Assembly (NCBI GenBank): GCA_913056455.1
Contig: CAJXMJ010000001.1
Location: 620,001-684,000, forward strand
DNA: 64,000 nt
From: an uncultured Fodinibius sp.
GTDB lineage: Bacteria; Bacteroidota; Rhodothermia; Balneolales; Balneolaceae
Direction of reading: 5' to 3'
In this document: piece after piece, positions 1 to 7,668 of the stretch
Position numbering within the stretch: the first letter of the stretch is position 1
Layout: the number at the start of each line of letters is the position of its first letter
Position numbers and translations under genes: made by a program
Notes under the pieces: generated by a model
Database searches by the model: none
Told to the model about the DNA's origin: nothing
Seen by the model: the letters and a program-made list of their open reading frames with translations, nothing else

Positions 1-771
1 GTTGAATAGAATAACTTGTGATTCGGGCAAGTCATCAACAGAAGTTACCTCAGTTCCGGTTTCTATGTCACCACCAAGCGACTCAAAATGCTTTACCATA
101 GCTTTGGTGATAGCATGAGATCCCCCTTTGGGATAGGGCCACCCAACGGTGTGTCCAGATATGCCAAGTACTAATCCAATAGCAGCGGTAGCGGTGGCAT
201 CAAAAGGCATAATGCCATGGGCTGCTAATCCTGCGAAAAGGGCTCGTGTTTGGGTAGATTTAAATCTTTTGGCAAATCTATTGGCTGATTGAAGGGCTTG
301 AAGACCAAATCGAGCCATTAAAAGAGGATGATTCGGTAATAGCGAAAAAGGTCCCAGAAGATCGGATAGCAGACCATCCCATTTATTAAGGAAAGGGGCA
401 ATACTGTGAGCGTAATTGCTCTTATCTTCATCTTTTTGAATGTATGATACTGTTTTATCAAACGATCGAAAAAGGACCCCGGCAGGTTCATCATCCAGGG
501 GATGAGCTACAGGCACTTCGGGTTGAATCCATTCGAGTCCGTAATCTTCAAGCGGCAGACTTTTTAAAAAAGGGGAGGCTTTTGCTAATGGATGGATGGC
601 CGAGCAAACATCGTGATAGAAGCCGGGCTGGGTTAACTCCAGCGTTCGGGTTCCGCCGCCTATGGTATTTTCTTTCTCTAATATTTTAACCGAAAGTCCT
701 TCTTGGGCTAAGCGGATACCCGCGGCTAAACCGTTAGGTCCGGATCCAATGATAATTGCGTCGTATTTCAT
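1..771 (-). CDS. Phytoene desaturase-like FAD-dependent oxidoreductase (3' end outside window)
   Basis: Reading leftward from the ATG at 771, an open frame of 257 codons runs off the left edge, so only the N-terminal half is present. It opens with MKYDAIIIGSGPNGLAAG, the Rossmann GxGxxG dinucleotide site of FAD amine-oxidase/CrtI-like enzymes, followed about 30 residues later by an acidic residue (LEKE) and GGGTRT, as in COG1233 proteins. The Bacteroidota/Balneolota versions are often annotated phytoene desaturase or NAD(P)/FAD-dependent oxidoreductase. The substrate cannot be told from this half; no carotenoid genes are visible beside it. It is divergent from mgtE across a 255-base gap. Family call is confident, function is not. 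Confidence 0.85.
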   Translation of the reverse strand, partial: MKYDAIIIGSGPNGLAAGIRLAQEGLSVKILEKENTIGGGTRTLELTQPGFYHDVCSAIHPLAKASPFLKSLPLEDYGLEWIQPEVPVAHPLDDEPAGVLFRSFDKTVSYIQKDEDKSNYAHSIAPFLNKWDGLLSDLLGPFSLLPNHPLLMARFGLQALQSANRFAKRFKSTQTRALFAGLAAHGIMPFDATATAAIGLVLGISGHTVGWPYPKGGSHAITKAMVKHFESLGGDIETGTEVTSVDDLPESQVILFN

Positions 772-1026
772 GTATGGTAAATACTATTGATCAATAAAAG
801 CAGAAAGAACTTAAAAAATCTTATGATAAACTGAATATTAATGGATAGAAAAACTAATAAATATGAATGTAAGATATCTAAAACCAATTTTGTGATATTC
901 TATAAGCAATTCTTACATTCTGAACGGAATCAATGAGAGCGTAAGTTCCAAATTGGAATCATTTGTTTGGACACTATTTGATTGATAACGGTGCTATTAA
1001 AGTAAAGCTTAGAACTTGACTTCTTT

Positions 1027-2409
1027 ATGATCGTCCATCTGTTAAAACCGGAATTTGAAGAGCTTATTAAAGAAAAGGATTGGGTAGCTCTGAAGGATAT
1101 CCTGAATGATGTTCCTGCCGTTGACGTGGCTGAACTATTGGAAGAGCTGGATGCAGAGATTGCCATTGTAATATTCCGATTGCTTAAGAAGCAGAAGGCG
1201 GCCGATGTCTTTACCTACCTGAGTTCGGGCAAGGGCGTTGAGCTTCTCAATATGTTTACCGCGCAGCAGCTTAGTGAGGTAATGTCGAATTTGGAACCCG
1301 ACGAACGTGTATCACTGATGGAAGAGTTACCGGGTCATCTCACCCAGCGGGTGATGAATTCCATGAATGTGGAAGATCGCAAACAGTCGCAAAAGCTGCT
1401 CGGCTATCCAGAAGAAAGTGTAGGGCGACTGATGACGCCCCGCTATGTCAAGGTGAAAAAGGATTGGACCGTCCAGCGAGCGATGGATCATATTAGAAAG
1501 TTTGGTCACAGCGTAGAAACGGTGAATGTGATCTATGTGGTTGATGCTGATGAACATTTGATTGATGACCTTCGTTTGAATCAGCTTATTTTAGCTGATC
1601 CGGAAGCACCGATTTCATCACTGATGGATGAAAGTTTTGAAGCATTAAGTGCTTTCGATGATCAGGAGGATGCCGTAAAAATGCTCAGTAAGTATGATCG
1701 GGTGGCTATGCCGGTGGTTGACTCTGATGGTATTTTAGTGGGGATTGTGACTATTGATGATGTTATTGATGTTGCCGAAGAGGAGACTACCGAGGATATG
1801 CAGCTGATGGCCGGTATGAGTGCGCTGGATGATTATTATTCAGAGACTTCTATTTTCCAAATGGTCAAGAAGCGTGTGGGTTGGTTGTTTATGCTGTTCA
1901 TGGGGCAGATGCTTACGGTTACGGCCATGGCCAGTTATGAAGATGCGTTGGCTGCTGCAGCGATGCTTTCGTTTTTTATTCCTATGATTATATCCAGCGG
2001 CGGTAACTCGGGTTCACAGGCTGCAACACTTATTATTCGAGCTATTTCTACGGATGATATTAAACTCAATGATTGGTGGATGGTGCTTAAAAGGGAGTTG
2101 CTGTCGGGATTTTTACTGGGAAGCTTTTTGGGAGTGTTAGGATCAGTAGTTATTGCTTCATGGATGATGATGCGGGGTAATGTGTTTTCACTTGAGCTCG
2201 TGTTACAGGCCTTAACGGTTGGTACCAGCTTGGTTGGGGTGGTTGTCTTTGGTAACTTGAGCGGGTCGATGCTGCCATTTGTGATGTCTCACTTTGGGTT
2301 GGATCCGGCGGTAACGTCGGCTCCCTTTGTGGCTACTTTAGTTGACGTGACGGGTATCATTATCTACTTTTCGGTTGCACTGTTATTACTGCAGGGCGTG
2401 TTATTATAA
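1027..2409 (+). CDS. mgtE: Magnesium transporter MgtE
   Basis: 460 residues with the full MgtE layout: a helical N domain (about 1-125), a CBS pair (about 130-250) and a five-helix membrane domain (about 285-460). The pore signatures are GGNSGS at 325-330 and an Asp at 440 in TLVDVTG, which matches the Mg2+-selective Asp of Thermus MgtE. In that family the cytosolic N and CBS domains bind Mg2+ and close the pore when the ion is plentiful. It sits 19 bases before thyA on the same strand, which could mean co-transcription without a shared function. The start ATG has no clear Shine-Dalgarno. I see no recognisable Mg2+ riboswitch upstream. Confidence 0.95.
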   Translation: MIVHLLKPEFEELIKEKDWVALKDILNDVPAVDVAELLEELDAEIAIVIFRLLKKQKAADVFTYLSSGKGVELLNMFTAQQLSEVMSNLEPDERVSLMEELPGHLTQRVMNSMNVEDRKQSQKLLGYPEESVGRLMTPRYVKVKKDWTVQRAMDHIRKFGHSVETVNVIYVVDADEHLIDDLRLNQLILADPEAPISSLMDESFEALSAFDDQEDAVKMLSKYDRVAMPVVDSDGILVGIVTIDDVIDVAEEETTEDMQLMAGMSALDDYYSETSIFQMVKKRVGWLFMLFMGQMLTVTAMASYEDALAAAAMLSFFIPMIISSGGNSGSQAATLIIRAISTDDIKLNDWWMVLKRELLSGFLLGSFLGVLGSVVIASWMMMRGNVFSLELVLQALTVGTSLVGVVVFGNLSGSMLPFVMSHFGLDPAVTSAPFVATLVDVTGIIIYFSVALLLLQGVLL

Positions 2410-2428
2410 TTTTTAAAACAATGGATTT

Positions 2429-3277
2429 ATGAAAGCATATTTGGATCTTGTTCGTAGTGTTCTGGAGAATGGCGTAAAAAAGGAGAATCGTACCGGTATC
2501 GATACGATCTCCAACTTTTCGGAATTTTATAAGGTCGATTTGTCCGAAGGTTTTCCACTGCTTACCACTAAGAAAGTATATTTCCGATCAGTAATTCTTG
2601 AACTATTGTGGTATCTCCGCGGAGAAGATCATATTCGCTGGCTGCGGGATGATAATGACTGTCATATTTGGGATGACTGGGCCGATGAAGATGGTCATGT
2701 GGGACCTATCTACCCCGTTCTGTGGCGACGCTTTCCATATCACGAAGAAGAGGAAATACATTTTGAGGGCGATGCCTCACACATCTGTAAAACAGTATTG
2801 ATTAAGAAGGAATTTGATCAGGTTCAGCGCGCTATTAAAATGCTGAAAGAAAATCCCAACAGTCGAAGAATTGTAGTCAGTGCCTGGCATCCCGGGCTGC
2901 TTGATCAGATGGCACTGCCGCCCTGTCACTTGATGTATATTTTCAATGTTACCGATGGTAAACTTAATTGTCACCTAACGCAACGTTCCGGTGATATTGC
3001 ACTGGGCATTCCGTTTAACCTGGCTTGTTATTCAGCACTTACGATGGCGATAGCCAACGAAGTGGGCTTGGATTACGGAACCTTTGCACATACCATCGTT
3101 GATGCTCATATCTATGAAAATCATGTGGATGGGTTAAAAGAACAGCTGACTCGTGAACCTCGTCCGCTGCCAACCCTTGAAATCGCCGATAAACCGGTTG
3201 ACGATCTTGAGTTCGATGATTTTGAGCTTAAAGGGTACCATCCTCACGATTCTATCAAATTTGAGGTAGCGGTATGA
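2429..3277 (+). CDS. thyA: Thymidylate synthase
   Basis: 282 residues. It methylates dUMP to dTMP with methylene-tetrahydrofolate, leaving dihydrofolate for the next gene. The catalytic Cys is 166 (PPCH). Other conserved parts are RTGIDT at 21-26, LTQRSGD, PFN, and DAHIYENHVDGL, which holds the His and Tyr that contact the dUMP sugar. It differs from the textbook enzyme at the YGKQWR segment, which here reads YPVLWRRFP (95-103), and Cys of QRSCD is Gly. The rest of the site is intact, so it should be active. The stop overlaps the folA start (ATGA), implying translational coupling. Confidence 0.95.
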   Translation: MKAYLDLVRSVLENGVKKENRTGIDTISNFSEFYKVDLSEGFPLLTTKKVYFRSVILELLWYLRGEDHIRWLRDDNDCHIWDDWADEDGHVGPIYPVLWRRFPYHEEEEIHFEGDASHICKTVLIKKEFDQVQRAIKMLKENPNSRRIVVSAWHPGLLDQMALPPCHLMYIFNVTDGKLNCHLTQRSGDIALGIPFNLACYSALTMAIANEVGLDYGTFAHTIVDAHIYENHVDGLKEQLTREPRPLPTLEIADKPVDDLEFDDFELKGYHPHDSIKFEVAV

Positions 3278-3747
3278 CACTGGCTGCCATCGTAGCCCAC
3301 GACCCCAACCTGGTAATAGGAAAAGACGGCGATCTGCCGTGGCATTTTTCTGAAGACCTAAAGTATTTTAAGCGGACAACGATGGGGCATCCGCTTATTA
3401 TGGGGCGGATCGTTTTTGAAGAGCTGGGAGAAAAGCCATTGCCCGGACGCGAAAATATTGTACTCAGTCGATCTCGCAATTACGATCACGTGCCCACTTT
3501 TTCATCATTTGATAATGCTTTAGAATATGTGAAAGATGAAGAGTTAGTATTTCTGATCGGCGGTGGAGAAATCTATCGGCAATTTTTAAATCGCTGTGAT
3601 AAACTTTTTGTCACTGAAATTCATCAGGAATATGAAGGGGATACCTATTTTCCGGAGTATCGTGACGAGATTGGAAGAACGTGGAAAGAGATCAAAAGAG
3701 ACGAGCGCGAAGAATTGTCTTTTGTGATATACGAGCGGATGGAATAA
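3274..3747 (+). CDS. folA: Dihydrofolate reductase
   Basis: 157 residues, the usual bacterial size. It reduces the dihydrofolate made by thymidylate synthase back to tetrahydrofolate with NADPH. Visible marks are IVAHDPNLVIGKDGDLPWHFSEDLKYF near the start (shown here only in part: GDLPWHFSEDLKYFKR), with Asp28 in the position of the catalytic acid, the substrate/cofactor strand PLIMGRIVFEELG, and IGGGEIYRQFL, the glycine-rich NADPH site. It overlaps thyA by four bases, the classic thyA-folA pair. Its stop is only three bases from the stop of the convergent HD gene, and I see no T-rich terminator between them. Confidence 0.95.
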   Translation: MTLAAIVAHDPNLVIGKDGDLPWHFSEDLKYFKRTTMGHPLIMGRIVFEELGEKPLPGRENIVLSRSRNYDHVPTFSSFDNALEYVKDEELVFLIGGGEIYRQFLNRCDKLFVTEIHQEYEGDTYFPEYRDEIGRTWKEIKRDEREELSFVIYERME

Positions 3748-3750
3748 AAT

Positions 3751-5007
3751 TTATATCTCAATCTCTTTGAGATGTACGACATAGGGTTTTACCACGGGTT
3801 CAGTAAGGGCAATGATATTTTTGGTATCAGCAGCCTTTGAGAACTCAATAGCATTGTCCTTCTCTTCTAAGATCCAGATACCTTCATTTTCATACTGATA
3901 AGCTTCGCTATAGCTCTCATCAAAAGAATAGTAATAGCTTGCTGTTTCTTTATCATAGGGCAGTCCTCTTTGTTTAAGAACTTTTTGAGTCTTGGTTACT
4001 ACCTTCTTTTTGATCTGCTTAGTAGGCTTCTTGTCAAGAAAAGTAGTGCGAAAAAGCTTGCGAGACTGAAATCGCTTGCAGAGATTTGCTAACACAGGAT
4101 CTGTGGAATACTGCCAGTATTTGATGCTTTGAAATACATCATTATCATCAAGCTGCAGGTATTTCTGTAACACTTCTCCTTTTATGCCCTTCTTTGCGCT
4201 GGATTTGTTTTCCAAAAAATACTGCAGCGCAGGAGATGCGTGATACAGTTTTTCACCGGCTTTAATTAATTCACGGACCCGGTCAAAAATATGTCGTACC
4301 AGTTTATCGGCACTGAGTACGGTTTTGTGCAGGTATACCTGCATATACATTAGTCGGCGCGCAAGAATATAATTTTCGATGGCATAGATTCCTTTCTTTT
4401 CGATCACAATATTTCCCTTATGAACACGCATCGTCTTGAGGATGCGTTCAATGCCCACAGAGCCCTCATATACATTGGTGAAAGCACTATCTCGTTTTAA
4501 GTAATCAAGCCGATCAATATCCAGCTGTGATGAAATAAGTTGATTCAAAAAAGGTTTTTTAGGGTACTGGTCCGTAAAAATTTTAATGGCAAGATCCAAC
4601 TTGCCATCCATCTCTCGGTTGAGATGACGCATTACTGCAAGCGTCATTTTTTCGTGGTGAAAATCCTCGATCAGATCAAACTCCAGGGTATGCGAAAGGG
4701 GACCGTGTCCCACATCATGAAGCAAGACGGCAATGAGTGTAGCTTCATATTCGGCGGGGCTGATAGTGGTATCTTTTTCACGAAGGTTATTAAGCGTGCG
4801 CTGTGCCAATTCCATGGCACCTAACGCATGCGAGAATCGTGAGTGTTCTGCGGCGGGGAAGACTAAATATCCCAATCCCATTTGCTTAATGCGTCGTAGT
4901 CGTTGCACATACGGGTGATCAACAAGTTCCAAAACCGGACCTTTTGGCACGGTGATAAATCCGTGAATGGGATCGTTGAATATTTTGTACTGTGTGCTTT
5001 TATCCAT
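3751..5007 (-). CDS. HD-domain phosphohydrolase (SAMHD1/YdhJ-like)
   Basis: 418 residues. The metal-binding HD signature is visible as HSRFSHALGA (His60) and LLHDVGHGPLSHTLE (His97, Asp98), followed by SQLDIDRLDYLKRDS, which completes the site in the YdhJ/SAMHD1-like branch of HD proteins. Relatives hydrolyse dNTPs or other nucleotides; the exact substrate here is unknown. The last third (about 300-418) is lysine-rich and variable. It is convergent with thyA-folA, so a role in nucleotide pools is tempting but is only inferred. A thioesterase gene lies 51 bases upstream on the same strand and may share its transcript. Confidence 0.87.
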   Translation of the reverse strand: MDKSTQYKIFNDPIHGFITVPKGPVLELVDHPYVQRLRRIKQMGLGYLVFPAAEHSRFSHALGAMELAQRTLNNLREKDTTISPAEYEATLIAVLLHDVGHGPLSHTLEFDLIEDFHHEKMTLAVMRHLNREMDGKLDLAIKIFTDQYPKKPFLNQLISSQLDIDRLDYLKRDSAFTNVYEGSVGIERILKTMRVHKGNIVIEKKGIYAIENYILARRLMYMQVYLHKTVLSADKLVRHIFDRVRELIKAGEKLYHASPALQYFLENKSSAKKGIKGEVLQKYLQLDDNDVFQSIKYWQYSTDPVLANLCKRFQSRKLFRTTFLDKKPTKQIKKKVVTKTQKVLKQRGLPYDKETASYYYSFDESYSEAYQYENEGIWILEEKDNAIEFSKAADTKNIIALTEPVVKPYVVHLKEIEI

Positions 5008-5058
5008 GGACTTGTCATTTGAAATCTATAATGGACACAAAAGTAAACAGTTGCGGGG

Positions 5059-5505
5059 TCATTCAAAAAGGGAATTTGGAAGCATATATTTTTCAGTATT
5101 GGGGATATCCGGAATTCTTGTCGGTCGCTGACTGGAAAGGTCAAACCACACACCGTGGGCTTCTGCAACGGAAGCCAGTATTTTCTCATCACCGGTATAG
5201 ATAGCCTGGAAGCTGGTGATGCTGGAATTACCGAGCGATTTTATCCCTGATCCAATCAAGATATCGTTTGGATATTCGACGGGACGTGCAAATTCGATTT
5301 CTATGTTGGCCAAGACAAAGCTGTAACCATTTTTTAGTTCACCGGCCAGCTGGTTGACCTCTTGGATAAATTCTATACGGGCTTCTTCGTAGTAGGTGCT
5401 AAAAATTGCATTATTCACATGGTTCAGAGGATCTAAATCTCGGAACCGAATGGGTAGAGTAGTCCAATGGGGGAAAAGTGCTTCGTCGTACTCAGGTCGG
5501 ATCAT
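5059..5505 (-). CDS. Acyl-CoA thioesterase, hot-dog fold (4HBT family)
   Basis: 148 residues, the normal length for a single hot-dog domain. The 4HBT signature is clear near the start: RFRDLDPLNHVNNAIFSTYYEEAR, of which DLDPLNHVNNAIF carries the catalytic Asp of the YbgC/FadM-like group. Such enzymes cleave thioesters of CoA or acyl carrier protein; the chain preference cannot be read from sequence. It starts at an ATG at 5505 and ends 51 bases before the HD gene, probably as the first gene of a two-gene transcript. Confidence 0.88.
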   Translation of the reverse strand: MIRPEYDEALFPHWTTLPIRFRDLDPLNHVNNAIFSTYYEEARIEFIQEVNQLAGELKNGYSFVLANIEIEFARPVEYPNDILIGSGIKSLGNSSITSFQAIYTGDEKILASVAEAHGVWFDLSSQRPTRIPDIPNTEKYMLPNSLFE

Positions 5506-5662
5506 AGTGTTTTTGATGTTTGGGTTTGGCTAAAAAGATCCAATATAAAGAAATATAATAGAAAGGTTGGCTGATTATATCGCGTGTTGATCTTCTTGAG
5601 TGAGCTTTATTTGTTAACAGTATAATCAATTGGCATTTTCGGGGATGCCGATCGGGTAGTAT

Positions 5663-5670
5663 TATTTTTG
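5663..5670 (+). promoter_or_regulatory. Bacteroidetes-type -7 box before the collagen-like lipoprotein gene
   Basis: TATTTTTG matches the TAnnTTTG -7 element exactly and lies 30 bases before the ATG at 5701. No TTG at the ideal spacing is present. If it is real, the in-frame TTG at 5668 lies inside the promoter and cannot be the start codon. Confidence 0.4.
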
Positions 5671-5700
5671 TCCAAAGAGAATACAAGAGAGGCTCTCTGG

Positions 5701-6390
5701 ATGTCAAAAATAAAAGTATCATCAACTATGTGCTTTTCATTCAGATCATCACTTTTCGCTACCTTGTTAATCGCAATTACTATGATATTTGCTTGTGAAG
5801 GACCGCAAGGCCCACAGGGTCCGGCTGGTCCACAGGGTCCAGAAGGTGATCAGGGGCCAAAAGGTGAAGAGGGTAATGCCAATGTTACTTCCGACAGCGT
5901 GACCGTCACCGATTCGGACTGGCAGCGGGGTTGGTTTGACTATCAAACAGGCAACAGTCAAGTGAGCCGTCCGGCTCTGGTTGATACAATTGAGGTTTCG
6001 GCTTTAACGGAATCAATCTATAAGTCGGGAATGGTGATTGTTTATTTTAAAAATGTTGATTCCGACTTTGGGGTATCCAAAGAGTGGATTGAGCTACCCT
6101 TTGAGTTTTTGTCGTTTAATAATGAATTCTATTACAATATGAGATATACTTATCAGGAGGGACAGATCGAACTTTTCTATTTTTTTACTCAGAACAGTGC
6201 TAATAGCTCGACACCAGATCTAAGTAACTTCACAGTTCCGGACTATCGATTCAAATGGGTGGTGGCTTCGAGTGACGCTGCCAGTAAAATGAAAAAAGAT
6301 GATGTAAAGATTTCCAATCATAACGAGGTCATGAATTATCTTGAGCGAGAATTTAATAAAGGTAGTGATTATAAAATTCGTCGTAACTAA
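5701..6390 (+). CDS. Collagen-like repeat lipoprotein, unknown function
   Basis: 229 residues from the ATG at 5701, which has a purine-rich AAGAGAGG about ten bases upstream; an in-frame TTG at 5668 is less likely. A hydrophobic signal segment ends in MIFAC, a usable lipobox. Directly after the Cys come eight Gly-x-y triplets (GPQ, GPQ, GPA, GPQ, GPE, GDQ, GPK, GEE), a short collagen-like stalk, then about 180 residues with no motif I recognise. Short collagen-like lipoproteins of this layout are common in Bacteroidota and Balneolota genomes, with unknown role. I infer an outer-membrane or surface anchor with a stalk. It is monocistronic, with a terminator right behind it. Confidence 0.8.
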   Translation: MSKIKVSSTMCFSFRSSLFATLLIAITMIFACEGPQGPQGPAGPQGPEGDQGPKGEEGNANVTSDSVTVTDSDWQRGWFDYQTGNSQVSRPALVDTIEVSALTESIYKSGMVIVYFKNVDSDFGVSKEWIELPFEFLSFNNEFYYNMRYTYQEGQIELFYFFTQNSANSSTPDLSNFTVPDYRFKWVVASSDAASKMKKDDVKISNHNEVMNYLEREFNKGSDYKIRRN

Positions 6391-6405
6391 ATAATATTGA
6401 AGTGA

Positions 6406-6440
6406 AAGTCGGTGCCTTTTCTGGAGGTACCGGCTTTTTT
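6406..6440 (+). terminator. Rho-independent terminator after the collagen-like lipoprotein
   Basis: Arms AGTCGGTGCC and GGTACCGGCT pair over ten bases with two G-T wobbles around a nine-base loop, followed by six T. Confidence 0.85.
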
Positions 6441-6517
6441 ATTAGAAGGTTAAAAAGTTTACGTTAGATGCGTATATTTTTACTTGTAATTTGAAAACTT
6501 TCACTTGACAAAAAAAT

Positions 6518-7597
6518 ATGTTTAACGAGTCAGAAAAGGATTTTTTAGAAGAATTATTGGTAACGCCAAGTCCCACGGGTTTTGAATCGGCGGGACAGCA
6601 GGTTTGGACCGAATATGTTGATGATTTTGCCGATAGTGTAGAAGCAGATGCCTACGGGTCAGCGTATGCCAAGCTGAATACCAGCTATGATGTTGCTACC
6701 ATCATGTTAGAGGCCCACTGCGATGAAATCGGCATGATTGTACAGCACATAACGGATGACGGCTATATTTTTATTAATAAGCTGGGGGGAAGTGATTCGA
6801 CCATTGCTCGGGCAAAGCGCGTAAATATTCATGCTCGTAATGGTATTGTCTCCGGCGTCACTGGTAATACGGCAATCCACCTGCAGGACAAAAAGAATGG
6901 AGGAGGTGAGCAGCCCAAGTGGAAGGATATATATGTGGATATTGGTGTATCGAGCAAGGAAGAGGCATTAAAGTTGGTACAGGTTGGTGATCCTATTACT
7001 TATGCTGATGAATACGATTATCTGTCTGATGAAATTATTTCGGGCAGAGCATTGGACAACCGCATTGGTGGGTTTATGATTGCCCAGGTGTTGAAAAAGC
7101 TGAATGAGCGTCGTAGCGATTTGAAGGTAAATGTGGTAGCATTGAACTCCGTACAGGAAGAGGTGGGCGGTTACGGGGCACGCATGATGAGTTATCGCAT
7201 TGATCCCGATGCGGCATTGGTAACCGACGTAACACATGCCACCGATACCCCCGGCATTGATCATAAAGAACATGGTTTAGTTAAGCTTGGAAAAGGACCT
7301 TCTATTCAGCACGGTGGGGCTAACCATCCTAAAATCGTGGAGTTTATTGAAGATGTTGCAAGCAAAAACGAAATAGAGCTGCAACACGAAGCTACCAGCG
7401 TGCGGACCGGTACCGATACCGATAGCATTTTCTATCAAAAAACCGGTATTCCAAGTGCACTGATTTCTCTCCCGCTCCGATACATGCATTCTCCGGTGGA
7501 GACAGCTTCATTTCAAGACATTGAAGCACTTATTGAATTGATGACTGAGTCTGTTCTTGACATGGCTCCTGACCAAACATTCCAGGTGCTAAAGTAA
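6518..7597 (+). CDS. M42 family metallo-aminopeptidase
   Basis: 359 residues. All metal and catalytic positions of the M42 (glutamyl aminopeptidase/TET) family are visible: EAHCDEIG (His67, Asp69), GRALDNRIGG (Asp180), VQEEVGGYGA (catalytic Glu214 and Glu215), VTDVTHATDTPG (Asp237) and YMHSPVE (His324). There is no signal peptide, so it should act in the cytosol on peptides, where family members form large self-compartmentalised assemblies. It stands 71 bases before the secreted M1 aminopeptidase, so both stages of peptide breakdown lie side by side. Start ATG lacks a strong Shine-Dalgarno. Confidence 0.93.
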   Translation: MFNESEKDFLEELLVTPSPTGFESAGQQVWTEYVDDFADSVEADAYGSAYAKLNTSYDVATIMLEAHCDEIGMIVQHITDDGYIFINKLGGSDSTIARAKRVNIHARNGIVSGVTGNTAIHLQDKKNGGGEQPKWKDIYVDIGVSSKEEALKLVQVGDPITYADEYDYLSDEIISGRALDNRIGGFMIAQVLKKLNERRSDLKVNVVALNSVQEEVGGYGARMMSYRIDPDAALVTDVTHATDTPGIDHKEHGLVKLGKGPSIQHGGANHPKIVEFIEDVASKNEIELQHEATSVRTGTDTDSIFYQKTGIPSALISLPLRYMHSPVETASFQDIEALIELMTESVLDMAPDQTFQVLK

Positions 7598-7668
7598 ATC
7601 AAAAATGTTATACCAGACTTGCTATAGTCTGAATAGAAATATCATTTATAAATGTAAAATGGCCTAAT

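Noticed and set aside
785-796. Perfect 12-base palindrome TATTGATCAATA before the first oxidoreductase gene
   Set aside because: Twelve-base palindromes are expected about a dozen times by chance in 64 kb; no second copy or conserved site supports an operator.
3755-3773. Seven-base hairpin at the folA/HD gene junction
   Set aside because: It lies inside the HD coding end, has no T-run and pairs weakly, so I do not call it a terminator.
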